Notes under the pieces: generated by a model
Told to the model about the DNA's origin: nothing
What the model saw: only the letters and a program-made list of their open reading frames with translations
Databases searched by the model: none
Source of the DNA: Bacteroides faecium
GTDB lineage: Bacteria; Bacteroidota; Bacteroidia; Bacteroidales; Bacteroidaceae
Length of the DNA: 64,000 nucleotides
Assembly (NCBI RefSeq): GCF_012113595.1
Contig: NZ_CP050831.1
Coordinates: 3,348,001 to 3,412,000 of the forward strand
Reading direction: 5' to 3'
Program-made: the position numbers and the translations under genes
In this document: positions 43,185-51,055 of the stretch, one piece after another
Layout: every line of letters starts with the position of its first letter
Numbering within the stretch: position 1 is the first letter of the stretch

Positions 43185-45017
43185 ATGAAAGTAAATCAAT
43201 TCAGAGCGATGATGCTCGTACTGCTAATGGCAGTTGTTTCTTTGGGTACAGTGAGTGCACAAGCTATTACAGTGACGGGCACGGTGACGGAAGCGGAAAC
43301 CGGAAATCCGGTTATTGGTTGTTCAGTCCTGGTTAAGGGAACTACCAATGGTGTAATAACCAATATGGATGGTCAGTATTCTATTCAGGCTAAAAAAGGG
43401 GAAACGCTGTTGTTCAATTACATCGGATACCAACAGGAACAAAGAGTAGTTAAATTAGCACAACTGAATGTGAAGTTGAAAGCGGATAATGTTGTATTGG
43501 AAGAATGTATGGTAGTGGGTTATGGCACAATGAAAACTAAAGCAATGACCGGCTCTTATATGGCAATTTGTCCAACCCCGGCAGTCATGTATGATAATGC
43601 AAATACGGAGGAATACGGTCAGATTCAGGAGAACGGCTTCAAGAATGTATCGGATGCCGCCCTTTCAACTTTCTCCATTGATGTGGATGCCGCTTCTTAC
43701 AGTAATATGCGCCGTTTTATCAATAAAGGGGAACTGCCGCCTGCTGATGCTATCCGCACGGAAGAACTAGTGAATTACTTCTCATACGATTACCCGAAAC
43801 CGACCGGCAGTGACCCTGTGAAGATTACCATGGAATCCGGAGAATGTCCCTGGAATGATTCTCACCGCCTGGTACGTATCGGATTGAAAGCGAGAGAAAT
43901 TCCTACGGATAATCTGCCTGCATCCAATTTAGTTTTTCTTATTGATGTCTCCGGTTCTATGTGGGGAGCCAATCGCTTGGAATTGGTGAAGTCATCTCTC
44001 AAATTATTGGTCAATAACTTACGTGATAAAGATAAAGTAGCTATCGTGACTTATGCAGGCAGTGCAGGTGTGAAACTGGAAGCAACTCCGGGCAGCGACA
44101 AACAGAAGATTCGCGAAGCGATAGACGAACTGACGGCAGGCGGTTCTACCGCAGGTGGTGCCGGTATTTTGCTGGCATACAAAATAGCAAAGAAAAATTT
44201 TATCTCTAATGGCAATAACCGTATCATTCTTTGCTCCGACGGTGATTTCAATGTAGGTGTTTCTTCGTCAGAAGGACTGGAACAACTGATAGAGAAAGAA
44301 CGGAAGAATGGAGTGTTCCTTACCGTATTGGGCTATGGAATGGGAAATTATAAAGATAAAAAGATGCAGGTTTTGGCAGAAAAGGGTAATGGAAACTATG
44401 CTTATATAGATAATTTACAAGAAGCCAACCGTGTCTTGGTCGGTGAATTTGGTGCTACTCTCCATACAGTTGCGAAAGATGTAAAATTACAGGTAGAGTT
44501 TAATCCTTCACAAGTACAGGCATACCGTTTAATAGGTTACGAAAGTCGCCTGCTGAAAGATGAAGACTTCAATAACGACGCGAAGGACGCCGGGGATATG
44601 GGTGCAGGACATACAGTCACTGCTTTCTACGAAGTAATTCCCACAGGGGTGAAGAATAACTATGTAGGGAGAGTGGATGATTTGAAATATCAGAAGAAAG
44701 GGAAAGTAACAGTGAAGCCAACAGGCTCTAATGAGCTCCTGACTGTGAAGCTGCGCTACAAAGCCCCGGATAAAGATATCAGCAAGAGAATGGAACTTCC
44801 ATTCGTTGATAACAAAGGAAATAATGTATCTTCCGATTTTCGTTTTGCTTCTGCCGTAGCGATGTTCGGACAGTTGCTCCGGGACTCTGACTTCAAAGGA
44901 AATGCCAGTTATGACAAAGTGATAAACCTGGCAAAACAAGGACTGAACAATGATGATAAAGGATATAGAAGAGAATTTATCCGTTTGGTTGAGACTGCTA
45001 AAGGAATGAGTAAATAA
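43185..45017 (+). CDS. VWA domain protein with carboxypeptidase-regulatory N-terminus
   Basis: 610 residues. Signal peptide ending TVSAQ, then CarboxypepD_reg domain (about 28-105, ITVTGTVTEAETGNPVIG... LLFNYIGYQQ), a short SusC-like MVVGYGTMKTKAMTG, then a YfbK-like part (TFSIDVDAASYSNMRRFINKGELPPADAIRTEE) and a von Willebrand A domain (about 245-420) with the metal-binding DVSGSM and CSDGDFNVG. The C-terminal DUF3520-like tail (VKLQVEFNPSQVQAYRLIGYESRLL) follows. It likely binds proteins in the envelope through the MIDAS site; partner unknown. Single gene. Confidence 0.88.
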   Translation: MKVNQFRAMMLVLLMAVVSLGTVSAQAITVTGTVTEAETGNPVIGCSVLVKGTTNGVITNMDGQYSIQAKKGETLLFNYIGYQQEQRVVKLAQLNVKLKADNVVLEECMVVGYGTMKTKAMTGSYMAICPTPAVMYDNANTEEYGQIQENGFKNVSDAALSTFSIDVDAASYSNMRRFINKGELPPADAIRTEELVNYFSYDYPKPTGSDPVKITMESGECPWNDSHRLVRIGLKAREIPTDNLPASNLVFLIDVSGSMWGANRLELVKSSLKLLVNNLRDKDKVAIVTYAGSAGVKLEATPGSDKQKIREAIDELTAGGSTAGGAGILLAYKIAKKNFISNGNNRIILCSDGDFNVGVSSSEGLEQLIEKERKNGVFLTVLGYGMGNYKDKKMQVLAEKGNGNYAYIDNLQEANRVLVGEFGATLHTVAKDVKLQVEFNPSQVQAYRLIGYESRLLKDEDFNNDAKDAGDMGAGHTVTAFYEVIPTGVKNNYVGRVDDLKYQKKGKVTVKPTGSNELLTVKLRYKAPDKDISKRMELPFVDNKGNNVSSDFRFASAVAMFGQLLRDSDFKGNASYDKVINLAKQGLNNDDKGYRREFIRLVETAKGMSK

Positions 45018-45087
45018 AGTATAAAAGAAAAACCGCAGGTAATCATTGGTGTTAAAAAGATGGTTATTACTGGAAATAATACCTTAT

Positions 45088-45121
45088 TTGTTGGGTAATA
45101 ACGAAAACGTTATTAACTTTG
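45088..45121 (+). promoter_or_regulatory. Promoter with built-in palindromic operator
   Basis: TTG at 45091-45093, 20 bases, then TAACTTTG at 45114-45121. Between and overlapping them is a perfect inverted repeat TAATAACG-AAAA-CGTTATTA at 45096-45115, placed to block polymerase if bound by a dimeric repressor. Confidence 0.65.
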
Positions 45122-45141
45122 TAGCGTGTTACGACACAGAG

Positions 45142-45318
45142 ATGTTTGATAAGGTTGAAGGTCTAAATGACCGTGAGGAAATGCTTGATCATTTGAGATT
45201 CCTCATCCGATACGAAGAAGAAATCCTTAATGATGGGTTGATTTTCTCAGAATCGGAATTCTATGATGAGTTATTTAGTATAATCATTATGATTGCTGAT
45301 GATCTCAAAGAAGAATGA
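45142..45318 (+). CDS. Small acidic protein of unknown function
   Basis: 58 residues, MFDKVEGLNDREEMLDHLRF, with very acidic helices (YEEEILNDGLIFSESEFYDE). The start at 45142 is chosen because the promoter -7 box lies at 45114-45121, so an ATG at 45046 cannot be transcribed from it. No family recognised. A hairpin follows the stop, so this is a single-gene unit under a palindromic operator, followed by a DUF5053 gene. Confidence 0.65.
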   Translation: MFDKVEGLNDREEMLDHLRFLIRYEEEILNDGLIFSESEFYDELFSIIIMIADDLKEE

Positions 45319-45323
45319 AAGTT

Positions 45324-45350
45324 AGGGAACCTTATTATAGGTTCCCTTTC
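45324..45350 (+). terminator. Hairpin after the acidic protein gene
   Basis: Stem AGGGAACC (45324-45331) / GGTTCCCT (45340-45347), 8-base loop, then TTC. The U-run is short, so it may be a weak terminator. Confidence 0.6.
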
Positions 45351-45396
45351 ATCAACCTTATCAACATCTTCTTTGTTTTTATTATAAAAGTGAGAT

Positions 45397-45819
45397 ATGA
45401 ATAAGGAAGTAGAGAACAAAATTAGAAACTTAGTTTCTAAATTTAGCCTGTTACGTACTAAAGAGGGTAGTGAGGAGTTTGATAAGATCTGGAAAGATTT
45501 AAATGCGGAGATTCCTCTTGACGAACGAAGAGAGGCGGGGCGGATACTAAGTGATGAAATGCGGAAAGTACGAGAACGAAGAAAGCGTGTAGACGTTAAT
45601 GTTCGTACTGACATGGGTGAACTATGTGATGTTCTTTCCTTGTCCTATATAGCGCGACACTATTTTCAAAAGGATCGTAGTTGGCTTGCACAGCGTGTAA
45701 ACGGGAATATAGTGAATGGAAAACCAAGTGCTTTTACTGAAAGTGAATTGGAAATATTGAAGTTTGCACTTAATGATATAAAGAATAAGTTATCGGAAAC
45801 CATATTAAACATCAAGTAA
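45397..45819 (+). CDS. DUF5053-like small protein
   Basis: 140 residues. The C-terminal half DVLSLSYIARHYFQKDRSWL, then RVNGNIVNGKPSAFTESELE resembles DUF5053 proteins, which have a predicted helix-turn-helix and are often met near mobile elements and phages of Bacteroides. The N-terminal half is helical and charged (RREAGRILSDEMRKVRERRKRVD). Probably a DNA-binding regulator, perhaps of nearby accessory genes. No integrase is seen beside it. Confidence 0.7.
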   Translation: MNKEVENKIRNLVSKFSLLRTKEGSEEFDKIWKDLNAEIPLDERREAGRILSDEMRKVRERRKRVDVNVRTDMGELCDVLSLSYIARHYFQKDRSWLAQRVNGNIVNGKPSAFTESELEILKFALNDIKNKLSETILNIK

Positions 45820-45895
45820 AGTAACACAGCTAGAAGGAAGCCGATACTCCTTCTTTTACTGCTTCATTGGCGTGAAGCAAAATTTGATAAAGTAG

Positions 45896-45926
45896 AGGCT
45901 CCCATGAAATGGGAGCCTAATTTTTT
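45896..45926 (+). terminator. Rho-independent terminator
   Basis: Stem AGGCTCCC (45896-45903) / GGGAGCCT (45911-45918) with a 7-base loop and AATTTTTTG. It ends the DUF5053 transcript. Confidence 0.85.
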
Positions 45927-45967
45927 GTTTATTGGTGTCCGAATTATGTCCGACCTGTAAACGATAA

Positions 45968-45996
45968 ACAGCCGTAAGTTATTAACTTACAGCTGT
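45968..45996 (-). terminator. Hairpin behind tRNA-Trp
   Basis: Arms ACAGCCGTAAGTT (45968-45980) and AACTTACAGCTGT (45984-45996), 12 of 13 paired, loop of 3. On the minus strand it follows the tRNA by 9 bases and is followed by TTTATCG, so it probably ends the tRNA transcript. Confidence 0.65.
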
Positions 45997-46005
45997 TTGA
46001 TCTTG

Positions 46006-46078
46006 CACGGGAGGAGAGGCTCGAACTCCCGACACCCGGTTTTGGAGACCGGTGCTCTACCAACTGAGCTACTCCCGT
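46006..46078 (-). tRNA. tRNA-Trp (CCA)
   Basis: On the minus strand: acceptor ACGGGAG pairs with CTCCCGT; D arm GCTCAGTTGGTAGAGC; anticodon loop CT-CCA-AA inside the stem CCGGT / ACCGG; T arm GGAGTTCGAGCCTCTCC region with TTCGAGC. 73 bases, CCA not encoded. It is the only tRNA in the window. Confidence 0.96.
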
Positions 46079-46143
46079 GTTTGCGGCTGCAAAGGTAGTA
46101 TAAACTTTTGAATCTCCAAATCTTCGGGTAAATAAGTTTTGAA

Positions 46144-46497
46144 TTATTTTAATTTTTCCCACTCATCGGGCTTAAAACCGATCAGGACAAGGCTGTCTGT
46201 CACTACCAATGGGCGTTTCACCAACTTGCCGTTTGTTGCCAGTAAGGCTATTTGTTCTTCTTCACTCATGCCTGGTAGCTTCTCGCTCAGTTTCAACTCT
46301 TTATAAACTAATCCGCTAGTGTTGAAGAATTTCTTTATAGGCAGGCCGCTACGGGGAATCCATGCTTTTAACTCTTCTACCGTAGGATTTTCTTCTACAA
46401 TCAAGCGGTTTGTAAACTCAATGTTATTTTCTGTTAACCATTTCTTGGCTTTTTGGCAGGTACTGCATGCCGGGTATTGCAAAAATAAAATTTCCAT
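46144..46497 (-). CDS. ArsC/Spx-family protein
   Basis: 117-residue thioredoxin-fold protein. LQYPACSTCQKAKKWL gives the redox CxxC near residues 11-14; KKFFNTSGLVYKEL and NGKLVKRPLVV are the ArsC/Spx-like signatures. It could be an arsenate reductase or a Spx-like regulator; the family cannot separate these without tests. No ars operon genes are near. Confidence 0.88.
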   Translation of the reverse strand: MEILFLQYPACSTCQKAKKWLTENNIEFTNRLIVEENPTVEELKAWIPRSGLPIKKFFNTSGLVYKELKLSEKLPGMSEEEQIALLATNGKLVKRPLVVTDSLVLIGFKPDEWEKLK

Positions 46498-46599
46498 ATA
46501 CTGTTTATGTTTAAATTTAGAATTGATGGTAAAGATAAATAAATAGCATGAGATATTTGTACACGAAGCATTACTTTTTATCTTCTTTTTTAGGAAATA

Positions 46600-47541
46600 T
46601 CAAGTCCTTTTTTTTCTCCGAAAGCGAATATAACAGGCAAATGAAATAATGATGATGCATAATATCCGACAAAGGTTCCACCATCCATTCCGCAGTTTTA
46701 CACTTGCAGTTTCTTTTTTTGCTTCTTCTTCTTTGCGTACCTTTACTTTGTACTGTCCCGATAAAAAATCCTCTTTCGCTAACGTTTCACTGTTGAAGCC
46801 TTTAGTCTCTTTTTCCTGTATTCTTTGGGTCACATTCCTAATTATGATTCCCTGCTTCATCATGAGTGAGTCATTTACAGGAAGTAGGATAGTGGTTTCT
46901 TCCTTCAGTTCCGTGATCAGAGTCGACATCTCTTCGGAAGCAGTTTTCTTATTAACCATATTTTTTCCACGGATTACCGTAGATACTGAATCCTCTTGCG
47001 TTATATGACTATCGGAGATAATCTTCTTCGTGCTTTGGCATGAAGACAACAGGGGGATAGCAAGATTAATAAGCAATATGAATAATAACTCCCGTCCACT
47101 CTTCATGAATTCCTTCACATCAAAGCAAGGACAATATTTTATATATTCATAAGGTTCAATCACTCCATTGCCATTCATATCCGGTGAAGTATCCCGATGT
47201 CCCAGCACCTGAAGTATGTCATATTCCTTTTGCAAATCCATAATCAACTGGTATAGCACCCGTTTCTGTGCAGTAGTCCGGGTATCTGCCGGATTACCAT
47301 CCGCAGCCAACCCGCCTATATAACATATTCCGATACTTCTTTCATTCCAACCTTTACAATGAGCACCGACCAAAGCAATGTCCCGTCCCTTCTCCAACAT
47401 CCCGTTCAAACGGATCACATAGTGGTATCCGATACCGTCGAACCCACGTTCACGATGCCAGCGGTCAATATCCGAAGCGTTAAAATCCAGTCCGGCTTTC
47501 GTAGCCGAGCAGTGTACTATAATAGAGTCTATTTTTCTCAT
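46600..47541 (-). CDS. N-acetylmuramoyl-L-alanine amidase fused to a spanin-like tail
   Basis: 313 residues. Residues 1-145 are an Amidase_2 (T7 lysozyme-type) domain with no signal peptide: SIIVHCSAT, GYHYVIRLNG, VLGHRDTSPD and IKYCPCFDV supply the zinc ligands. Then a hydrophobic stretch with lipobox-like LLFILLINLAIPLLSSC (about 151-168), a charged, coiled-coil-like segment (STLITELKEETTILL, RIQEKETKGFN) and a C-terminal membrane helix (about 285-305, LCRILCIIIISFACYIRF) with a basic end. A lipoprotein signal plus C-terminal membrane helix is the layout of a phage u-spanin. It might be two merged genes. Confidence 0.78.
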   Translation of the reverse strand: MRKIDSIIVHCSATKAGLDFNASDIDRWHRERGFDGIGYHYVIRLNGMLEKGRDIALVGAHCKGWNERSIGICYIGGLAADGNPADTRTTAQKRVLYQLIMDLQKEYDILQVLGHRDTSPDMNGNGVIEPYEYIKYCPCFDVKEFMKSGRELLFILLINLAIPLLSSCQSTKKIISDSHITQEDSVSTVIRGKNMVNKKTASEEMSTLITELKEETTILLPVNDSLMMKQGIIIRNVTQRIQEKETKGFNSETLAKEDFLSGQYKVKVRKEEEAKKETASVKLRNGWWNLCRILCIIIISFACYIRFRRKKRT

Positions 47542-47568
47542 GGCATTTTTTATTGATTAATCGATTGG

Positions 47569-47919
47569 TTAGTAGTCTGAAGGAGGCATACGCTTCGCGC
47601 ATCCTCTGATCTCACATTTTTTGACTTCCGATACCTTTTGTGCTAATTCCACTTCGTGACACTTATGTATCCAGTCGATTTTTTCTTCCTGTTCTTTTCG
47701 TAGTTCAATATAAAGCCCGTCTATTTTCTCGTCACGTTGGGTAAGGCGTTCTTCCAGCCAATCCACCTTTTTGCGGCGGTTTTCCTCTTCCAGGCTATTA
47801 ACAGAAGCTTCTTCTTTCCGTGCATCCGTTTTGTGGCAAGTAATATAACGTACTATCCATTTCACAGCTTCCAAACCACCCATGGCGGTAATGATAGCGA
47901 GCATTGTAGATATTTGCAT
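47569..47919 (-). CDS. Small membrane protein with coiled coil (holin-like position)
   Basis: 116 residues. N-terminal hydrophobic stretch (MQISTMLAIITAMGGLEAVK) that may form one membrane helix, then a long charged coiled coil (KKVDWLEERLTQRDEKIDGL, YIELRKEQEEKIDWIH) and a Cys-rich end (KKCEIRGCAKRM). Start at 47919 is the ATG; a TTG two codons earlier is less likely. Stands between an HU-like gene and an amidase, as the small membrane protein of phage lysis cassettes does. Function inferred from position only. Confidence 0.7.
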   Translation of the reverse strand: MQISTMLAIITAMGGLEAVKWIVRYITCHKTDARKEEASVNSLEEENRRKKVDWLEERLTQRDEKIDGLYIELRKEQEEKIDWIHKCHEVELAQKVSEVKKCEIRGCAKRMPPSDY

Positions 47920-48010
47920 ACTCAAATATTTATGTGGTTATTTATAAAGAAAGAATGGGACCGAAGCCCCATTCTTATCATCAGTTTTAAAGCTAGCGCC
48001 TTTTCATCCC

Positions 48011-48526
48011 TTAAGCAGCCGGATCCGGTGTTTCATCATCTCCCGAACCATCGTCCGGATTTGGGTCATCATCCCCGATTCCGGGTTCACCAGCGTTATT
48101 GCTGTTCTTTTTGATAAGGTCGAGGTCTTTAAATGTAAGTCCATTCGTACGTGTATTCGTTCCTGTATGGATTCGGATATCCGAATTGGCGCGGAAGCAT
48201 ATTCTCAGGCCGGTAATATCTGCCATTGTGAAGTCTTCAGCTTTTTCCGTTCCCTTACTTTGGGCTGCAAGAAAAAAATATCCCAATCCCTTGATGTTTA
48301 CCGAACGACCGGATAACAGAATCTTGCGTAGTAGTGCACGGAAATCTTTCAGTATGCTATATGCGTCACCTTCGCTTACGCCTGATGCCATTGAAATCTC
48401 TTTAGCAAACTCTTCTAAAGTGGCACTGGTGTCATACTTGTATGAAATTGATGGATACACTTTAGTTGCTCCATCCTTTTCTGCCGGATTGCACAAGCGC
48501 GTTACTCTTCTAAATCTAATTGCCAT
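48011..48526 (-). CDS. HU-like DNA-binding protein with acidic tail
   Basis: 171 residues of the HU/IHF superfamily subgroup common in Bacteroides (HU-HIG type): KVYPSISYKYDTSATLEEFAKEIS, ASGVSEGDAYSILKDFRALLRKILLSGRSVNIKGLGYFFLA. The tail is Gly/Asp/Pro rich (GEPGIGDDDPNPDDGSGDDE). It probably bends or bridges DNA. Leads the trio HU-like, membrane coiled coil, amidase. A CATCTTTG near-match to a -7 box sits at 48595-48588. Confidence 0.85.
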   Translation of the reverse strand: MAIRFRRVTRLCNPAEKDGATKVYPSISYKYDTSATLEEFAKEISMASGVSEGDAYSILKDFRALLRKILLSGRSVNIKGLGYFFLAAQSKGTEKAEDFTMADITGLRICFRANSDIRIHTGTNTRTNGLTFKDLDLIKKNSNNAGEPGIGDDDPNPDDGSGDDETPDPAA

Positions 48527-48756
48527 AATAATCGTCCTTTCTTTTTTAATGAATACTGTTGTTTATTACTTCGCTAACGTTAACGATGCAAAGATGCAGC
48601 ATTGTTTTTGTGCATGAAAATACAAGCTATTATCTGCACGACAATAGGCTAGGAAAGGACTTTGGCTCGAAAATCAGCCCAAAAGCAACAAAAAAAATAC
48701 AATAAAGGGAAGCAGATGGATAATATAAATCAAAATTTAATCACTCCATCATGCCA

Positions 48757-49458
48757 TTAATCCCATGGAATTAGATCTACGACTCCTCCCATAGTCAAAG
48801 AGAATTGAGTTCCCGGTACCATAGAATGTAGAAGATCTCGTAAATATATAAAGTGGCGCGAACGAAGTTCGGAGCCTTCATTCATTATACTGCATTTATC
48901 TTTATAAAATACACTGTCCGGTTTGTACTCGTCTCCTGTATATTGATTCTTGCCAGATCCCATCACATGATCCCCAGAATTGCCTATTGTATGCCCGAAC
49001 TCATGAGCAACAATAATTTGCATAGCTGCTTCAGAACCATCAGGATTCCTTACTCCCAATGGATTTGTCCAAGGCTTCTCTGTTAAATAAATCTCCCTAT
49101 GAAACCAACTTACAAATCCGTACTGGATAGGATTGTATTGTTTATAAATTACGGCTGTCCAATGTTCCCCTGCCTCAACAAACTCTAATCTGACTTTAAC
49201 TAAAAATGCTGTTCCTCCATACATCACATTAAATTTATTACCCGAGCAACTTTCAACAGTAAAATGGGCGGCTTTTCCCCATATTGCTTCAATAAAGCCC
49301 CTTGTATTTATCCTAAAGTTCTTTTTTTCCTGCTCCTTCCATTTGTCACGATACCGTTCTGAAACAAAACGGCATTTCCATCGTTGAATCACCCATATGA
49401 CTTTCTCTTCAGTATCTAATTCAACATCCATTCTTTCTGTAGTTGTTCTTATTATCAT
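48757..49458 (-). CDS. Metzincin-like zinc metalloprotease (candidate T6SS effector)
   Basis: 233 residues, no signal peptide. Zinc-protease signature AHEFGHTIGNSGDH near residues 157-170 (HExxH with Gly at +3) and a Met-turn-like CSIMNEG near residue 197. In metzincins the third zinc ligand is the eleventh residue of HExxHxxGxxH; here that position is Gly and the next two are Asp-His, so the ligand would be shifted. It lies 93 bases beyond the PAAR gene and is the last gene of the effector block. Without a signal peptide, delivery by T6SS is a reasonable inference, not shown. Confidence 0.75.
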   Translation of the reverse strand: MIIRTTTERMDVELDTEEKVIWVIQRWKCRFVSERYRDKWKEQEKKNFRINTRGFIEAIWGKAAHFTVESCSGNKFNVMYGGTAFLVKVRLEFVEAGEHWTAVIYKQYNPIQYGFVSWFHREIYLTEKPWTNPLGVRNPDGSEAAMQIIVAHEFGHTIGNSGDHVMGSGKNQYTGDEYKPDSVFYKDKCSIMNEGSELRSRHFIYLRDLLHSMVPGTQFSLTMGGVVDLIPWD

Positions 49459-49551
49459 AATATTACTTTTATTTTATGAACAATATTTTTTTAATAGCAC
49501 ACTCTTCATTAACTTGGTTCTAATTAAAAGAGAACTTAATCTCACTTAATA

Positions 49552-50241
49552 TTAAGGTTTTACACTATCTGTGTCAACCTCCCATTCTATATCTATACTT
49601 CCATTTTTCACTACTCCTGAGAACTCTTTAATAATCTGTTCATCGCCTTGTGTAGCATGAACAGATAGTTGCACCGTTTCCCCTTCAGCGTACCCGTTTG
49701 TATCGGCATGCAGCACTAGTATTTCCTTTGAATACCCTTCCTGAATGGGTGTTTCCTTTCGTATCCATTGCAGGTTGAATATACTCGGAGTAGGCGTATT
49801 TGACATATCCCTAATGAGTTCCTGTCTGGCTTCCGCTTCTTTCAGTTGCTTTCCCTTTCCGGTAAGTACCGCTTTCATTCTGTTTGGGGCGGATATTTTC
49901 GGAAAGGGAATCTGGCTGATAGGTATCATAACGGGGGGAACAGGAGTCGCTGTACTGATGGCCACTCCGGGGCATCCTGTCACAATGACTCCACCGTGGG
50001 CAGTCATGTCCCCAATGGTTGCGATAGGCTTGCCGTTTACGGTTATGCCGGGACACCCTGTGACTATAGTGTCCGGAGGACCGGAACACGTACACATATC
50101 GCCCATCAAGGCGACCGGCTTGCCGTTTATTGTTACACCGGGACATCCCGGACCTATTATTGGACCTCCCACGTGAGGTACTACTCCTGTCACCATGGGA
50201 CATGTATGCATGTCTCCAATGGTTGCTATCGGACCTGTCAT
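49552..50241 (-). CDS. PAAR-repeat protein with C-terminal extension (T6SS spike tip)
   Basis: 229 residues. Three PAAR-like repeats in the first 100 residues: GPIATIGDMHTCPM, GKPVALMGDMCTCSGPP and GKPIATIGDMTAHGG. Proteins like this sharpen the VgrG spike and often carry cargo. Residues about 145-229 form a beta-rich Ig-like extension (STPSIFNLQWIRKE-like, EGETVQLSVHATQGD) which may bind an effector. It lies 8 bases after the stop of the duplicated immunity gene, in one transcript with vgrG and the effector genes. Confidence 0.92.
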   Translation of the reverse strand: MTGPIATIGDMHTCPMVTGVVPHVGGPIIGPGCPGVTINGKPVALMGDMCTCSGPPDTIVTGCPGITVNGKPIATIGDMTAHGGVIVTGCPGVAISTATPVPPVMIPISQIPFPKISAPNRMKAVLTGKGKQLKEAEARQELIRDMSNTPTPSIFNLQWIRKETPIQEGYSKEILVLHADTNGYAEGETVQLSVHATQGDEQIIKEFSGVVKNGSIDIEWEVDTDSVKP

Positions 50242-50249
50242 ATTTAAAA

Positions 50250-51047
50250 TTATTTAGATGTTTTCTTCGTTTTCTTTATTTTCTTTATTTCTTCTTTCAT
50301 TGCCGGATTTATTTTTCTATCGGGTATTTTTACAGATGCCGGGTACAATGGTTCCGGAAACCCTTCTGCTTCTCTCCGCAGGTAATCTTTCATCCTGTAT
50401 GGATCTAATTCCTTTCCCGGTGGTAACTGCCTGTTTTTGTCCATAAACCAGTCTATAAAATTTCCAGCCTCATATAATGTAGTACCGGTTCTGTCAAATG
50501 AGTAGAATAATGGAGGTCTGAATAAAAAAGGTGTTCCCGGGTCATCTATACTGGTATAAAAGGAACGCCATCCTGCGATAACAAAATCCGTCTCTTCATA
50601 TCGGACAGCTCTTGTTGCGCCTCTCCATCCTTTAAATCCTCGTTTGGGAACATCTACAATCCCTGTCAAGCGATTGAATGTAAAACGTCGTTTGGGACGT
50701 AGTAAGTATTTAATTCCCAAAATACCAAAAAGTAGAGATACAGATAATACCATGGCTAATAGTATTACATCATCAAACTCTTTAATCGAAAATATAACAT
50801 CAAAAAGGAGATCTACGAAATAACTGTCTATAATAAAAAAAATAATACTTGCCACAAGGCTTTCACCCCTTAACCATGTATTATCAATAATCAGTTTCTC
50901 GTCGTCAATACTTTTTCCAAAAGCATTTATGGCTTCAAAAGTATTCTCGGAAGGAAAAAGTGTTATCCTTCTGCCTCCTTCACGTCCTTCTCTATGAATT
51001 GTCTTTTTTCTAACCATGTCTCTAATGGTTTCTATCGAACCTGTCAT
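50250..51047 (-). CDS. Second copy of the tandem membrane protein, starting with a copied PAAR N-terminus
   Basis: 265 residues. Its first 11 residues MTGSIETIRDM match the PAAR start MTGPIATIGDM, and the bases around the start match the PAAR start nearly base for base. From residue 12 (VRKKTIHREGREGGRR) it equals the neighbouring copy. Two membrane segments at about 65-115; the rest is cytosolic or periplasmic with FTFNRLTGIVDVPKRGF. The copies differ mainly in the membrane part (VDLLFDVIFSIKEFDD against VDIVIDILFAIKEFYD). A candidate immunity protein for the big effector. Confidence 0.85.
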   Translation of the reverse strand: MTGSIETIRDMVRKKTIHREGREGGRRITLFPSENTFEAINAFGKSIDDEKLIIDNTWLRGESLVASIIFFIIDSYFVDLLFDVIFSIKEFDDVILLAMVLSVSLLFGILGIKYLLRPKRRFTFNRLTGIVDVPKRGFKGWRGATRAVRYEETDFVIAGWRSFYTSIDDPGTPFLFRPPLFYSFDRTGTTLYEAGNFIDWFMDKNRQLPPGKELDPYRMKDYLRREAEGFPEPLYPASVKIPDRKINPAMKEEIKKIKKTKKTSK

Positions 51048-51055
51048 ATTGAAAA

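Noticed and set aside
45820..46005. Attachment site or integrase relic beside tRNA-Trp
   Set aside because: DUF5053 gene and tRNA are suggestive, but no integrase, no direct repeat of the tRNA 3' end and no partner site could be seen in the window.
45944..46162. 72-codon open frame on the minus strand
   Set aside because: It reads through tRNA-Trp; the VAQLVEHRSPKPG-like peptide is translated tRNA sequence.
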